Source of the DNA: Colwellia sp. | Lineage (GTDB): Bacteria > Pseudomonadota > Gammaproteobacteria > Enterobacterales > Alteromonadaceae | DNA: 64,000 nt | Assembly: GCA_013215385.1 (NCBI GenBank) | Contig: JABSOY010000005.1 | Span: 186,001 to 250,000 of the forward strand | Direction of reading: 5' to 3' | Shown here: in pieces, positions 35,030 through 44,967 of the stretch | How the letters are laid out: each line of letters starts with the position of its first letter | Position numbering within the stretch: the stretch's first letter is position 1 | The notes under the pieces: generated by a model | Told to the model about the DNA's origin: nothing | Seen by the model: only the letters and a program-made list of their open reading frames with translations | The model's database searches: none | Program-made: the position numbers and the translations under genes

Positions 35030-35880
35030 ATGTTATGTTCTATATGGAGTGATGCAGTATCTTCGAAATAGTCTTGATAATCACCTTCATCAATATTAAG
35101 TAAGGTAAACACTTTTTCGTGAATATAAGGCCAATCAGCGGCATCGCGAAAGTGCTTATGATTATAAACAATATTTTCTGCCAGTTTTAAAATAGCATAA
35201 TAAAATTTCTGTATTCGTGAACTCCCTACATCGAGAAAATCACGGTCATGGTGCGATAAAATTAATTGGCAGGTATCTTTTGGTAATCGCCAAGAAGAAG
35301 CCACGTAATACCCTATGGTGGCATGATTTACGCCATAAGCTTCGTCTTCAATCAATGGTAAGGTTTTACTTGGGGTATTATGAGCCAGTTCATAGGTATC
35401 ATTGTAATCGGCATATTTCATCGCCATAACAGGAATGCCACAATCATGAAATAAACCTAGCGAGAATAATTTATCTTTTGATACCGCTTGTTTTAATGAT
35501 TTACCAATATGAACACAAGTATTGGCAATGTTTGTCGCATTATCCCAAAACTCTTCTAAAGCAATATTGCAATCCTTTTGATCAAAGCTACGTTTAATCA
35601 AGGTATTGGTTATTAAGGCGTTAATACCATCTAAGCCAATATAACGCACGGATTTAGGAATGTCAGACATTGAGCGTGATAGCCCATAAAGTGGCGAGTT
35701 AATGGTTTTTAATATGGTAGAAGCAACAGCAACATCTTGTGCAATAGTGTCGGCTAATACATTCAAATTAGGTTCGGCTTCCGCCATAACCTTTTGTAAT
35801 TTTAGTAATAAACTTGGCTGAGCCGGTACAGAAAATCCGCGGCGTATATCAGCAAGTACTTTATCATCAACTTCTAGCAT
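35026..35880 (-). CDS. HDOD domain protein
   Basis: A 284-residue cytoplasmic protein that is almost wholly one HDOD domain: FSVPAQPSLLLKLQKVMAEAEP, IAQDVAVASTILKTINSPLYGL, IPKSVRYIGLDGINALI and the degenerate HD region LFHDCGIPVMAMKY. HDOD proteins lack the full HD metal-site chemistry and usually act in signalling, often with cyclic di-GMP or two-component pathways. It is convergent with the response regulator and shares four bases with it, leaving no room for a terminator between the two. Confidence 0.88.
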   Translation of the reverse strand: MLEVDDKVLADIRRGFSVPAQPSLLLKLQKVMAEAEPNLNVLADTIAQDVAVASTILKTINSPLYGLSRSMSDIPKSVRYIGLDGINALITNTLIKRSFDQKDCNIALEEFWDNATNIANTCVHIGKSLKQAVSKDKLFSLGLFHDCGIPVMAMKYADYNDTYELAHNTPSKTLPLIEDEAYGVNHATIGYYVASSWRLPKDTCQLILSHHDRDFLDVGSSRIQKFYYAILKLAENIVYNHKHFRDAADWPYIHEKVFTLLNIDEGDYQDYFEDTASLHIEHNI

Positions 35881-36080
35881 GAGAATTTATTATTATTATT
35901 TTATGAGTGATTATCAAGCATATTTTATCCAACCACTATCGCTCAAATTGATTGTATTTACAACAGATGAGACAGAAAATATACAAGCTAAGCCTAATCG
36001 CCTTGATATAGGCTAATCACTTGTTAAAAACTAAAAAATAATCGATAGTAACGAGATATTCATCAACAAGAATAATTATT

Positions 36081-37181
36081 ATGAAATCAACTATATCTGC
36101 GTTATTTACCAGTAAAATTAACGCTCCTTTGTTCAACTCTCTTAAGCCGATAGCTTTGTCTTTTATACTTTTTTCTTCCCTAGTAAATGCTACTACCATG
36201 GTCGATTTACCATCGTGGCAACATACGGTTTTACCCAATGCTCCTTCTCTACGGGGTAGCGCTATATTAGGTGACTCATTATGGGTAAGTGGCAGTAATA
36301 ACGCTGTCTTTGTCAGCCAAGACGCGGGGAAAACATGGACAGATAAATCTGTTAATGTTCCGCTAAAAACAGGCTTTCGCGACATTGCACTGTTCGATAG
36401 TAAAACGGCTATTGTGATGGGTGTAGGTAGCGGTGAACAATCAATGTTATATAAAACAACTGATGGCGGTAATAGCTGGAAATTACTTTATCAAAACCAA
36501 GATAAAGAGGGTTTCTTTGATTCAATTGCATTCTGGGATCAAAATAATGGTTTGCTGATGGGTGACCCGGTTGATGGCTTTTATGTGATCAAAAAAACTA
36601 ATGATGGTGGTAAAACTTGGCGACGTATTGAAATAAATAATATACCGACATTTATTGAAAAAGAAGCTGCTTTCGCCGCAAGCGGTAATACGCTGATTGT
36701 TGGCGAAAAAGGAAAAGCTTGGTTAACGACAGGCGGGTATTCTGCATCGGTTTATAGTAGCACTGACTTTGGTGAAACATGGCAACGTCACCAGGTGCCA
36801 TTATTTTCTGAAACGCAAACAGCAGGCGGATATGGTTTAGCGTTAAATCATCAGCAACAAATTTTTGTCGTCGGTGGCGATTACCTTCAGCGCCCTGCGA
36901 GTTACCCTAATATTGCTACACTGATTGATAATCAATGGCAATCAGTCGATGCCGGGAAAAATGGCTTACGTTCTGCAATGAGCTGTCAGGGTAATCTTTG
37001 TTTAGCAACAGGAAAAACAAGCACTGATATTTCCTATAATGCCGGAAAAAATTGGCAAGTATTGGCGAATCCGAATGCTAAAAAAGATGATAAAGGCTTT
37101 TATACACTGGCTAGCGATAACATGATGTTTTTGGCTGCAGGCTCTAATGGTAAAGTAGGGGTTTATTCTTTTAGACGATAA
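36081..37181 (+). CDS. YCF48/BNR-repeat secreted beta-propeller protein
   Basis: A 366-residue protein with a signal-like N-terminus (LKPIALSFILFSSLVNA, to about residue 38). Five Asp-box-like repeats are visible: SQDAGKTW, TTDGGNSW, TNDGGKTW, STDFGETW and SYNAGKNW, which mark blades of a beta-propeller as in YCF48 and sialidase-like proteins. The catalytic residues of sialidases are not evident. YCF48 itself helps assemble photosystem II, which is irrelevant here; bacterial homologues are envelope proteins of unclear role. It stands alone, convergent with nagR, with a bidirectional terminator between. Confidence 0.8.
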   Translation: MKSTISALFTSKINAPLFNSLKPIALSFILFSSLVNATTMVDLPSWQHTVLPNAPSLRGSAILGDSLWVSGSNNAVFVSQDAGKTWTDKSVNVPLKTGFRDIALFDSKTAIVMGVGSGEQSMLYKTTDGGNSWKLLYQNQDKEGFFDSIAFWDQNNGLLMGDPVDGFYVIKKTNDGGKTWRRIEINNIPTFIEKEAAFAASGNTLIVGEKGKAWLTTGGYSASVYSSTDFGETWQRHQVPLFSETQTAGGYGLALNHQQQIFVVGGDYLQRPASYPNIATLIDNQWQSVDAGKNGLRSAMSCQGNLCLATGKTSTDISYNAGKNWQVLANPNAKKDDKGFYTLASDNMMFLAAGSNGKVGVYSFRR

Positions 37182-37204
37182 GTCTGAAGGTTAACTTCGC
37201 TTAA

Positions 37205-37247
37205 AAAAGGTTCATCTACGTGATATACCATTGTAGATGAGCTTTTT
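37205..37247. terminator. Bidirectional terminator between the YCF48 gene and nagR
   Basis: TCATCTAC (37212-37219) and GTAGATGA (37233-37240) form a perfect stem. An A run lies on the left and a T run on the right, so it can end transcripts from both convergent genes. Confidence 0.75.
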
Positions 37248-37259
37248 CGTTATATTAAT

Positions 37260-38285
37260 TTAATTTAGGTTGCTTATTTTACCGGTAGAGTCGCGCACAA
37301 TTAATCGAGGCGTATAATGATTAACACTATTTTTAGCCAGTTGTTTACGTGATTTAGCAATCAGTATGTTTGCCGCATCTTCAGCAATTTTTTGGTTTGG
37401 CTGGTTCGCAGTCGTTAAGCGTGGCCAAGTTTGACGAGAGAAAGGCGAATTTTCAAAACCAGCAATTGAAAGCTGATCAGGAATAGAAATCCCCATTAAA
37501 CGTGCTGCAAATAATGAACCCGCGGCAATTTCATCGTTACATGAAAATATAGCGGTAGGTCGTACGTCTTCAGACATTAATTGCTTCGCGCCATGAACCC
37601 CTGATTCAAAGGAGTATTCACCATCAATGATTAAACGTTCATCTACGATTATACCATTATCCGTTAACGCCTTTTTGTAACCACGTAATCGTTCAACTGT
37701 TGACATATGGGCAGATTCACCACCAATAAAACCAATATGTTTATGGCCTAAGTCAATTAAATGTTGAGTAATACTTTCTGAAGCTGCGTGGTCATTAACC
37801 ATAATACAAGGAGCGATTTCATCAGGAGCCACATCACCGGACATGATTCTGACTACATCAACATCTAAATCAATAATTTTTTGGACAAATTCAGGCATTT
37901 CTGAAAAAGGTGGAGTAAGGACTAAACCGGCAACACGTGATTTTCTCACCATGTCGGCAATTTCATCCAGCACATGTTCAGACTTTGCTTGGCAAGGGTG
38001 AATAATAAGCTCAAACCCTTGCTGTTTACAGGCTGCTAAAATACCATTTTGCATATCGATTACATAATAGGCATTAGGATTATCATAAATAAAAGCGATA
38101 CTGTATGCCTTAGAACCCGCTAAATTACGGGCAGCTAAGTTTGGCTGATAATGTAATTCATTCACGGCTTTCATGACTTTTTCTCGTGTCAATTGTCGCA
38201 CTGATGACTCATTGTTCATTACTCTAGAAACGGTTTTTATTGAAACACCCGCTTGTTTGGCAACATCGTTTATCGTAGCTTTCAT
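37260..38285 (-). CDS. nagR: LacI-family transcriptional regulator, NagR-like
   Basis: A 341-residue LacI/GalR repressor. The N-terminal helix-turn-helix is TINDVAKQAGVSIKTVSRVMNNE with the hinge helix near NLAARNLAG. The periplasmic-binding-like effector domain follows (AYSIAFIYDNPNAYYVIDMQNGIL; HIGFIGGESAHMSTVERLRGY; AIFSCNDEIAAGSLFAA). It is divergent from pgi and close to nagK, nagA and nagP, matching the NagR regulators described in Shewanella and relatives. The dyad TGACARCGCTGTCA upstream of pgi, the receptor, hex and nagK has the CG centre and symmetry typical of LacI-family operators. The effector is probably a GlcNAc metabolite. Confidence 0.85.
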   Translation of the reverse strand: MKATINDVAKQAGVSIKTVSRVMNNESSVRQLTREKVMKAVNELHYQPNLAARNLAGSKAYSIAFIYDNPNAYYVIDMQNGILAACKQQGFELIIHPCQAKSEHVLDEIADMVRKSRVAGLVLTPPFSEMPEFVQKIIDLDVDVVRIMSGDVAPDEIAPCIMVNDHAASESITQHLIDLGHKHIGFIGGESAHMSTVERLRGYKKALTDNGIIVDERLIIDGEYSFESGVHGAKQLMSEDVRPTAIFSCNDEIAAGSLFAARLMGISIPDQLSIAGFENSPFSRQTWPRLTTANQPNQKIAEDAANILIAKSRKQLAKNSVNHYTPRLIVRDSTGKISNLN

Positions 38286-38433
38286 CTGTTAAAACAGCCT
38301 TCCTATTATTCTTATTGTTTAACCTTACTGCTGCGCAATAGGGTATTGTTTCTTTTGCACTGCGGCAACTACTTATTGAAAAATAACTGAACTTTTGTGC
38401 TAATCTTGTTGCATAAACTATATCAAAATGAAA

Positions 38434-38462
38434 TTGACAGCGCTGTCATTATCAAATATGGT
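38434..38462 (+). promoter_or_regulatory. pgi promoter with NagR-type operator (TGACAGCGCTGTCA)
   Basis: The perfect palindrome TGACAGCGCTGTCA spans 38435-38448. Its left half is also a consensus -35 box, TTGACA (38434-38439), followed by 17 bp and TATGGT (38457-38462). A bound repressor would cover the -35 box. The site lies between divergent nagR and pgi and could control both. Confidence 0.8.
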
Positions 38463-38503
38463 AACCCATCAAAGATGTAAATTAATGCACTATAGGAATA
38501 GTT

Positions 38504-40144
38504 ATGTCAAGTCGTCAAACATTAAATAGTTGGAAAAAACTCACCAAACTCGCACATGAGAAAAAATCTCAACACATGAATGACCTGTTTGCACAAGACG
38601 GTCAGCGCTTTGAAAAATTTTCTATAGAACTTCCTAAGTTATTGTTAGATTACTCAAAAAACCTTATCGACAGCGAAACAATGAGCACGTTATTTGAACT
38701 GGCAAACGAAACCCAAGTTTTAGAATGGCGTGAAAAAATGTTCAGCGGTGAAAAAATTAATAAAACCGAAGATCGAGCTGTTTTACATACCGCTTTACGA
38801 CGTAAGAGTAATGAACCGCTAATTATTGATGGTGAAAACATTACCGAAAGTGTAAAAGTTCAGCTAGACAAAATGGAAGGCTTTGTTAATCGAGTGCGTG
38901 AAGGCAAATGGCTTGGTTATTCTGGCAAGCGCATTACGGATATTGTCAATATCGGTGTTGGGGGCTCTAATCTTGGCCCGCAGATGGTGACAGAAGCATT
39001 AAAACATTACAGTGATAATAGTGTAAATGTACATTATGTATCGAATGTAGATGGTGCGCAAATTGTAGAAATTCTTCGTCCGCTTGAACCCGAAAAAGTT
39101 CTTTTTATTGTCTCCAGTAAAACATTCACTACCACAGAAACAATGACTAACGCTAGAACGGCTATTAAGTGGTTAACGGCTTCATCGTTCGATGAAACGG
39201 CGGTATCAAAGCACTTTGTTGCTGTAACCGCCAATAAAGAAAATGCGATGAGCTTTGGTATCGAAGAAGATAATATCTTTGGTATGTGGGATTGGGTTGG
39301 CGGACGTTTCTCGTTATGGTCAGCAATTGGTTTAGCAATAGCCCTTGATTTAGGTTTTGACAAATTTATCGAGTTGCTAGGCGGTGCGAATGAAATGGAT
39401 GAACATTTTCAAAATGCACCGATGGAAGAGAACATGCCAGTGATAATGGCATTGCTCAGTGTTTGGAATACCACGTTTCTTGGTGCTAGATCGCAAGCGA
39501 TCCTCCCTTATGATCAAACTTTACATATGTTGGCTGCCTATTTACAACAAGCTGAAATGGAAAGTAATGGTAAGTCAGTCTCTTGGGATGGCGATGAAGT
39601 AGATTATGCGACAGTACCGTCAATATGGGGCGAGTTAGGCATTAATGGTCAACATGCTTTTTATCAATACCTGCATCAAAGTAACAATGTGGTACCTGCT
39701 GACTTTATTGGCTCTGTTGCGAGTGTAACGCCAGTTAAAGGTCACCATGAAACACTAATGTCGAACTTTTTTGCGCAAACTCAAGCGTTAATGACCGGCG
39801 TTAATGAAGAACAAGTACGAGCTGATTTAAAAGCAAAAGGGCGTACGCCTGACTATATCGATAAAGTAGCGCCGCATAAAGTACACAAAGGTAACCGGCC
39901 AACCAATACCATTTTATTGAAACGCATAGATCCAACAACCTTAGGTAATTTAATTGCCCTTTACGAGAATAAAATATTTGTACAAGGCATTGTTTTACAG
40001 ATATGTTCTTTTGATCAATGGGGCGTTGAACTCGGCAAAGGTTTAGCTGCGAGCATCCAGAAAGAATTAGAAAGTGGTAATATATCAGCCAACCATGATT
40101 GCTCTACACTTAACTTAATGAATTATTATAACGCCGCAAAATAG
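38504..40144 (+). CDS. pgi: Glucose-6-phosphate isomerase
   Basis: Cytoplasmic enzyme interconverting glucose-6-phosphate and fructose-6-phosphate. The 546-residue length is normal. Signatures include IGVGGSNLGPQMVTEAL, VSSKTFTTTETMTNA, MWDWVGGRFSLWSAIGL (PGI signature 1), LPYDQTLHMLAAYLQQ, and near the C-terminus FDQWGVELGKGLA (signature 2). AGGA precedes the ATG. It is divergent from nagR and carries a NagR-type operator on its -35 box, so it appears to be controlled with the GlcNAc genes, converting the fructose-6-phosphate produced from GlcNAc. Confidence 0.97.
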   Translation: MSSRQTLNSWKKLTKLAHEKKSQHMNDLFAQDGQRFEKFSIELPKLLLDYSKNLIDSETMSTLFELANETQVLEWREKMFSGEKINKTEDRAVLHTALRRKSNEPLIIDGENITESVKVQLDKMEGFVNRVREGKWLGYSGKRITDIVNIGVGGSNLGPQMVTEALKHYSDNSVNVHYVSNVDGAQIVEILRPLEPEKVLFIVSSKTFTTTETMTNARTAIKWLTASSFDETAVSKHFVAVTANKENAMSFGIEEDNIFGMWDWVGGRFSLWSAIGLAIALDLGFDKFIELLGGANEMDEHFQNAPMEENMPVIMALLSVWNTTFLGARSQAILPYDQTLHMLAAYLQQAEMESNGKSVSWDGDEVDYATVPSIWGELGINGQHAFYQYLHQSNNVVPADFIGSVASVTPVKGHHETLMSNFFAQTQALMTGVNEEQVRADLKAKGRTPDYIDKVAPHKVHKGNRPTNTILLKRIDPTTLGNLIALYENKIFVQGIVLQICSFDQWGVELGKGLAASIQKELESGNISANHDCSTLNLMNYYNAAK

Positions 40145-40171
40145 TATATATTTAAAATAGTATCATTAAAC

Positions 40172-40198
40172 AATGCCAACAATATGTTGGCATTTTTT
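40172..40198 (+). terminator. Rho-independent terminator after pgi
   Basis: AATGCCAAC and GTTGGCATT form a perfect 9-bp stem around AATAT, followed by a T run. Confidence 0.92.
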
Positions 40199-40505
40199 GT
40201 TAATCTCGCCGCTAAATCTTGCCTAAGATCTTAAAAGATCATAAGAAAATACTTTCCTATTCTATTGAACAATAAATACACCATTCAAAAAAGTAACTTT
40301 TTATTCATCAAACAGCTGTTTTAATGTATAAAACAAATAAAAAAACGCATAAAACCTGATTTTTTGTGCAAAATACCAGCTGTTTTTATATAAAAAATAA
40401 AAATAAAACTCTTTTGTTTACAGAATGTTGAGATAAAGATCCTTATTAAATTGTAATCAACTGTAGCCAGAAGGTCATTTTTTGTGTAATGTTTTATCCA
40501 ACCTA

Positions 40506-40519
40506 TGACAACGCTGTCA
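40506..40519. promoter_or_regulatory. NagR-type operator, distal copy before the receptor gene
   Basis: TGACAACGCTGTCA, flanked by A and T so the dyad extends to 16 bp. Its centre lies 24 bp from that of the next copy, allowing cooperative binding on nearby faces of the helix. Confidence 0.8.
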
Positions 40520-40528
40520 TGAATCAAA

Positions 40529-40557
40529 AAGACAGCGCTGTCTTAATAAGGTTATTA
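40529..40557 (+). promoter_or_regulatory. Receptor promoter with NagR-type operator, proximal copy
   Basis: AGACAGCGCTGTCT (40530-40543) is a perfect palindrome with A/T in place of T/A at the ends. AAGACA (40529-40534) may be the -35 box, with 17 bp to TTATTA (40552-40557), the same geometry as at pgi and nagK. Confidence 0.7.
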
Positions 40558-40603
40558 AAAAATAACTAATTATATTTATAAAAACGTGTGTAAGGGAAAG
40601 TCG

Positions 40604-43204
40604 ATGTCAACTAAAACATTTAAAAAAGGTATGTTAGCGAGCTCAATCGCTTTAATACTAGCGGGTGGTGCTACACCATTCGCAATGGCTGCTGAAGAAG
40701 TTAAAGCTGCCGAGCAAGAAACTGAGGTAATTGAAGTTCGCGGTATTCGTGGTTCTTTAAAAGCTAACTTAAATGCTAAACGATTTGCTAATGCTGTTGT
40801 TGAGTCGGTCTCAGCAGAAGATATTGGTAAATTTCCAGATAAAAATATTGCTGAATCATTACAGCGTGTATCAGGGGTTACTATTAACCGTGGTTTTACC
40901 GGTGAAGGTAATGAAGTATCAATACGTGGTATCGACCCTCAACTAACACAAGTTCAGTTAAATGGAAACTTTGTTGCTTCTACCGGTTGGTTCTCTCAAT
41001 CAGCTAATAACCGTGCATTTAACATGGATTTAATGCCATCAGAATTAGTTGCCGGTGTTGATGTTTACAAATCTCCACAAGCTAATATTGATGAAGGTGG
41101 TGTTGGTGGTACGATAATTATGCGTACTCGTAAACCACTTGATATGGAAGCCAATACAATTTTTGGTTCTGTAGAAATGAACACAAACAGCCTTGCTGAC
41201 GATGAAGGTCTTGGTTTAACCGGTATGTATAGCTGGAAAAATGATCAAGAAACTTTTGGTGTATTAGTTACCGCTTCTACACTTGAAACAATTGGTCGTG
41301 CACGTAAAGCCGAAAACTACTGGGAAGAAGGCTGGTCTGCATCAGGTGTTTCTGCCTTTGATCAAGATCGTACTCGTGATGCTATTGATGTAACTGCACA
41401 GTTTGCATATAGCGATGATCTAGTCTTTACAGCTCATGTACTTTCTTTAGAATTAGATGCTGAAAATACCAACCAAAATTTATTAGCTTATAATGGTTGT
41501 TGTAATTACGAAGACTTTCAAAGTGGTGCAGGTAACTTTACCAGTACAGGTCGTTTGGCTGAAGGCGGTAACGGAATTCCTCTTACGGGTAAAGTAACAA
41601 ACATCCACGGTTTAGCCCAAGATGTAAATACGCGTCGAGCTAACATTAAAACAACAGTTGCAGAATTAGCTGCTGACTACGAAGGCGATGCCTATACGGT
41701 TAAAGTTAAAGTAGGTACTACAGAATCTGACGGTGGTAACGGCGGTAACTATAACGGACTTTGGGGATTAAGCTGGGATGGTGCCGGAAGAACTCCAGGC
41801 GCGGGTGATGATGTAACGGTTAACTTCGATATGGATCTTAAAGATACCATGTATTTAGATTTTGCCGGTTTTGATGAGTCTGATGCAAGTGCATATAAGC
41901 ATTTAGGATCTTCTCTAGGTAAAACATCACTAAGTGATGAAGAAACTTACGCACAAATCGATTTAAGTTTTGATGTTGATTTAGGCGCTATATCAAGTAT
42001 TGAAACAGGTTTGAAAATCCGTCAACATGAGTTTTCACAGTCTTCACATAATGCCACGTTAAATGGTGCTATGGTCGATAATTTGACTTCATTTGCAGAT
42101 GGTACCGTAGAAGACTTTGGTGAAGTAATGGCTCCAGGCTCTATTTCATCTTACGTTAAAGTTGATGGTAGTGCCTATGCTGACTTCATCGATAGTAAAA
42201 TAACCGGTTGGACTGAAAACTTAGGTGCTCGTGGTAAAGTTAAAGAAGATATTACTTCTGTCTATGTCCAAGGTAACTTTGATGGTGAAGGATTCCGCGG
42301 TAACGTAGGTTTACGTTATGCAGAAACTGATTTAACTGGTTACGCGCTTGGGGCAGAACAAGCCAATGGCAGCAGAGAACAACTTGCTATTGATGGAGGT
42401 TATGCTGATTGGTTACCAAGCTTGAACTTATCTTTAGACCTAGCTGATGACCTTATTTTACGTATGTCGGCAGCTCGTGTAATGAGTCGCCCTGGCTATA
42501 GCCAATTAACACCTTCTGTTAGTAACATCAACGAAACAGCATATACTGCTGCGATGGGTAACCCTGACATGAAACCATTCCGTGCTACTCAAACGGATAT
42601 TGGTTTAGAATGGTACTTTAACGATGAATCGTTACTTTCACTTGCTTACTTTACTAAAGATATCAAATCTTTTGTAACATCTAAGCAAGTTCCAATGACA
42701 TTTGAAGACTCTAATGGTGATGTACGAGATTGGCGTGTAACAGTTCCAGCTCAAGGCCGTGGTGGTAATGTTGATGGTATTGAATTTCAGTACCAACAAG
42801 CATTTGGTAACTTCGGTACTGTGTTTAACTACACTTATACAGATGCTGAAGCTGAAAATGATGACGGTGAATTAATTCAATTACCAGGTAACTCAAGAAC
42901 TTCATATAACCTAACGGGTTACTATGAAGATGATATGTTTGCTGCCCGTTTAGCTTATACTTATCGTAGTGATTTCTTGGCTCCAGGTACAGCGATTGCT
43001 AACCAGTTAGATACTAATGATGAACAAGCATTTTTAGATGCGTCATTTACTTGGCATGCAACTGAAAATATTGATATTACCTTAGAAGGTATCAATTTAG
43101 GTGGAGAAGTTGTTTATGCTCGTCACAGTGGTGGTGCACAAACTCTTCGTACAGCAGTTGATAACGGTTCTCGTTACTTTATTAAAGCAACGTTCCGTTT
43201 GTAA
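40604..43204 (+). CDS. TonB-dependent outer-membrane receptor, probably for chitin oligosaccharides
   Basis: An 866-residue receptor from ATG 40604 (AAGGGA upstream; a GTG at 40586 is less likely). Signal peptide to about residue 32 (ALILAGGATPFAMAA). A TonB-box-like stretch, EVIEVRGIRGS, precedes the plug domain (DIGKFPDKNIAESLQRVSGV, EVSIRGIDPQLTQVQLNG). The rest is a 22-strand barrel type sequence ending ATFRL with the terminal aromatic needed for outer-membrane assembly. The family includes oligosaccharide importers of marine Alteromonadales. Two NagR-type operators upstream and the hexosaminidase nearby point to chitooligosaccharides or GlcNAc-containing glycans. Substrate inferred. Confidence 0.9.
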   Translation: MSTKTFKKGMLASSIALILAGGATPFAMAAEEVKAAEQETEVIEVRGIRGSLKANLNAKRFANAVVESVSAEDIGKFPDKNIAESLQRVSGVTINRGFTGEGNEVSIRGIDPQLTQVQLNGNFVASTGWFSQSANNRAFNMDLMPSELVAGVDVYKSPQANIDEGGVGGTIIMRTRKPLDMEANTIFGSVEMNTNSLADDEGLGLTGMYSWKNDQETFGVLVTASTLETIGRARKAENYWEEGWSASGVSAFDQDRTRDAIDVTAQFAYSDDLVFTAHVLSLELDAENTNQNLLAYNGCCNYEDFQSGAGNFTSTGRLAEGGNGIPLTGKVTNIHGLAQDVNTRRANIKTTVAELAADYEGDAYTVKVKVGTTESDGGNGGNYNGLWGLSWDGAGRTPGAGDDVTVNFDMDLKDTMYLDFAGFDESDASAYKHLGSSLGKTSLSDEETYAQIDLSFDVDLGAISSIETGLKIRQHEFSQSSHNATLNGAMVDNLTSFADGTVEDFGEVMAPGSISSYVKVDGSAYADFIDSKITGWTENLGARGKVKEDITSVYVQGNFDGEGFRGNVGLRYAETDLTGYALGAEQANGSREQLAIDGGYADWLPSLNLSLDLADDLILRMSAARVMSRPGYSQLTPSVSNINETAYTAAMGNPDMKPFRATQTDIGLEWYFNDESLLSLAYFTKDIKSFVTSKQVPMTFEDSNGDVRDWRVTVPAQGRGGNVDGIEFQYQQAFGNFGTVFNYTYTDAEAENDDGELIQLPGNSRTSYNLTGYYEDDMFAARLAYTYRSDFLAPGTAIANQLDTNDEQAFLDASFTWHATENIDITLEGINLGGEVVYARHSGGAQTLRTAVDNGSRYFIKATFRL

Positions 43205-43229
43205 TAAATAGTTAGTTTTTTAGCTAAAG

Positions 43230-43254
43230 AGGGAAGACATAGTCTTCCCTTTTA
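43230..43254 (+). terminator. Terminator after the TonB-dependent receptor
   Basis: AGGGAAGAC and GTCTTCCCT form a 9-bp stem with an ATA loop and a T-rich tail. The following halogenase gene may therefore depend on read-through or its own promoter. Confidence 0.85.
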
Positions 43255-43376
43255 TTTCTCTTTTATTTACCAAAAGTATTTTATTTCACTTAATACTGAA
43301 AATACTTCTGTTAAATAAAATAGCATTACTTCATATTATTCTTATCTTTTCTTTTCTCATCTAATTGGTTGTTGTT

Positions 43377-44936
43377 ATGTCTAATGAAACTATTGATCAT
43401 ATTGTCATTGTAGGTGGTGGTACTGCAGGTTGGTTAACTGCTGCTAATTTGGCTAAACAGTTTAATTGTAATGATAAAAGTGCAATTCAAGTAACAGTGA
43501 TAGAGTCTCCTGATATTCCAACGGTGGGGGTTGGAGAAGGAACTTGGCCAACAATGCGAAAAACCCTCGCTAAAATTGGTATCAGTGAAAGCGAATTTTT
43601 GACCAAATGTAATGCCTCTTTCAAGCAAGCCACTAAATTTGTTAATTGGAAAGAAACACCAAAAAATGGTGAGTCTAATCATTATTATCATCTGTTTACT
43701 TCCATTTTTGATCCTGCTGATTTTAATTTAGCCCCCTATTGGAATCTTGGCTTAGTGGGTAAAGGACAAAGTTATGCTGACTCTGTCAGTGTACAAGGTA
43801 AAATTTGTGAGTTGGGTTTGGCCCCTAAAACTATTTTAAATAAAGAATTTGAAGGTATCCAAAATTATGCTTATCACCTTGATGCTGGGCTTTTTGCTAA
43901 ATTATTAAAAGAACACTGTATAGAAAAACTGGGCGTTACTTATATTGCAGCAAATGTAACCAAAGTCCATCTTGATGAAGAAGGCTATATTTCTTGTGTA
44001 AATACCGATGTAGTGCCAAGTATATCGGCTGACTTCTTTGTTGATTGTTCAGGTTTTAGAAGTTTATTACTCGGTGACGCATTAGGTGTGCCGTTTCATA
44101 GCATCAGCGATACTTTATTAACGGATCATGCGGTGACTATTCAAGTGCCATATCCAGATAATGAAACAGCTATCGCCAGTACCACAATTTCAACTGCACA
44201 GGAAGCTGGTTGGACATGGGATATTGCTTTATCGAATCGTCGAGGCACGGGGTATGTTTATTCTTCAAAACATATAAGTCATGAAGCAGCAGAACAAACG
44301 TTACGCGATTATATCGGTGATGAGGCTAAAGGGTTAGAAGCTCGTTTGATTAAAATGAATGTCGGCTATCGAGAAAAATTTTGGCATAAGAATTGTTTTG
44401 CTATTGGTCTATCAGCTGCTTTTGTCGAACCTTTAGAAGCGTCAGCTATATTCCTTATTGAAGCGTCTGCGAATATGTTATCGGAGCTCATGCCAAAGAA
44501 TAGAAAGACGATGCACCTCGTTGAAGAAAAAGTAAATGCATCCTTTAAGTTTCGTTGGGAAAAAACCATTGATTTTATCAAAATGCATTACTATTTATCT
44601 AAACGTAATGAGCCCTTTTGGCAAGAGAATAAAGATATTTCTACTGTGCCTGAATCATTATTAAATTCATTAGAAAGATGGCAAAGCCAGTTGGTGACAA
44701 ACTATGATTTTGACAACGTATATGAGCCGTTTCCTTTAGAAAGCTATCAATATGTATTATATGGTATGGGGTTTGAACAAGAATTAAATTATAAAAAAAC
44801 CTCCTATAATATGGTTGAAGTCGCAAAGAAAAATTACGAGCAAGTGCAGAGTATTGCCCGACACGTTGAAAAACAATTACCCAAAAATCGTGACCTACTT
44901 ACAAAAGTTAAGCAGCATGGTTTTCAAAAAATTTAA
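43377..44936 (+). CDS. Flavin-dependent tryptophan halogenase family protein 1
   Basis: A 519-residue protein of the PrnA/RebH family. The FAD-binding motif GGGTAGWL is at residues 13-20, and GVGEGTWP at 51-58. Lys83 in SFKQATKFVNW aligns with the catalytic Lys79 of PrnA. EPLEAS (351-356) aligns with the active-site Glu346-Ser347, but the serine is alanine. The WxWxIP motif is altered to WTWDIA (about 279-284). Halogenation of free tryptophan is therefore not assured. The start at 43377 follows MSNETIDHIVIVGGG; four upstream codons from a TTG are less likely. SapC-like, then two more halogenase-like genes follow. Confidence 0.88.
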   Translation: MSNETIDHIVIVGGGTAGWLTAANLAKQFNCNDKSAIQVTVIESPDIPTVGVGEGTWPTMRKTLAKIGISESEFLTKCNASFKQATKFVNWKETPKNGESNHYYHLFTSIFDPADFNLAPYWNLGLVGKGQSYADSVSVQGKICELGLAPKTILNKEFEGIQNYAYHLDAGLFAKLLKEHCIEKLGVTYIAANVTKVHLDEEGYISCVNTDVVPSISADFFVDCSGFRSLLLGDALGVPFHSISDTLLTDHAVTIQVPYPDNETAIASTTISTAQEAGWTWDIALSNRRGTGYVYSSKHISHEAAEQTLRDYIGDEAKGLEARLIKMNVGYREKFWHKNCFAIGLSAAFVEPLEASAIFLIEASANMLSELMPKNRKTMHLVEEKVNASFKFRWEKTIDFIKMHYYLSKRNEPFWQENKDISTVPESLLNSLERWQSQLVTNYDFDNVYEPFPLESYQYVLYGMGFEQELNYKKTSYNMVEVAKKNYEQVQSIARHVEKQLPKNRDLLTKVKQHGFQKI

Positions 44937-44967
44937 TAAAGACAAAAATGTATTATTGGAGAATAAA

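Larger units (their letters stand above)
40145..40603. other. Intergenic region between pgi and the TonB-dependent receptor
   Basis: 459 bp of very AT-rich DNA without a gene. It begins with the pgi terminator and ends with two adjacent operator copies (40506-40519 and 40530-40543), listed separately. Confidence 0.6.

Noticed and set aside
44815-44967. Extension of the SapC-like protein into the halogenase gene
   Set aside because: Overlaps the conserved 3' end of the halogenase by 122 bp; the ATG at 44968 has a good ribosome site.
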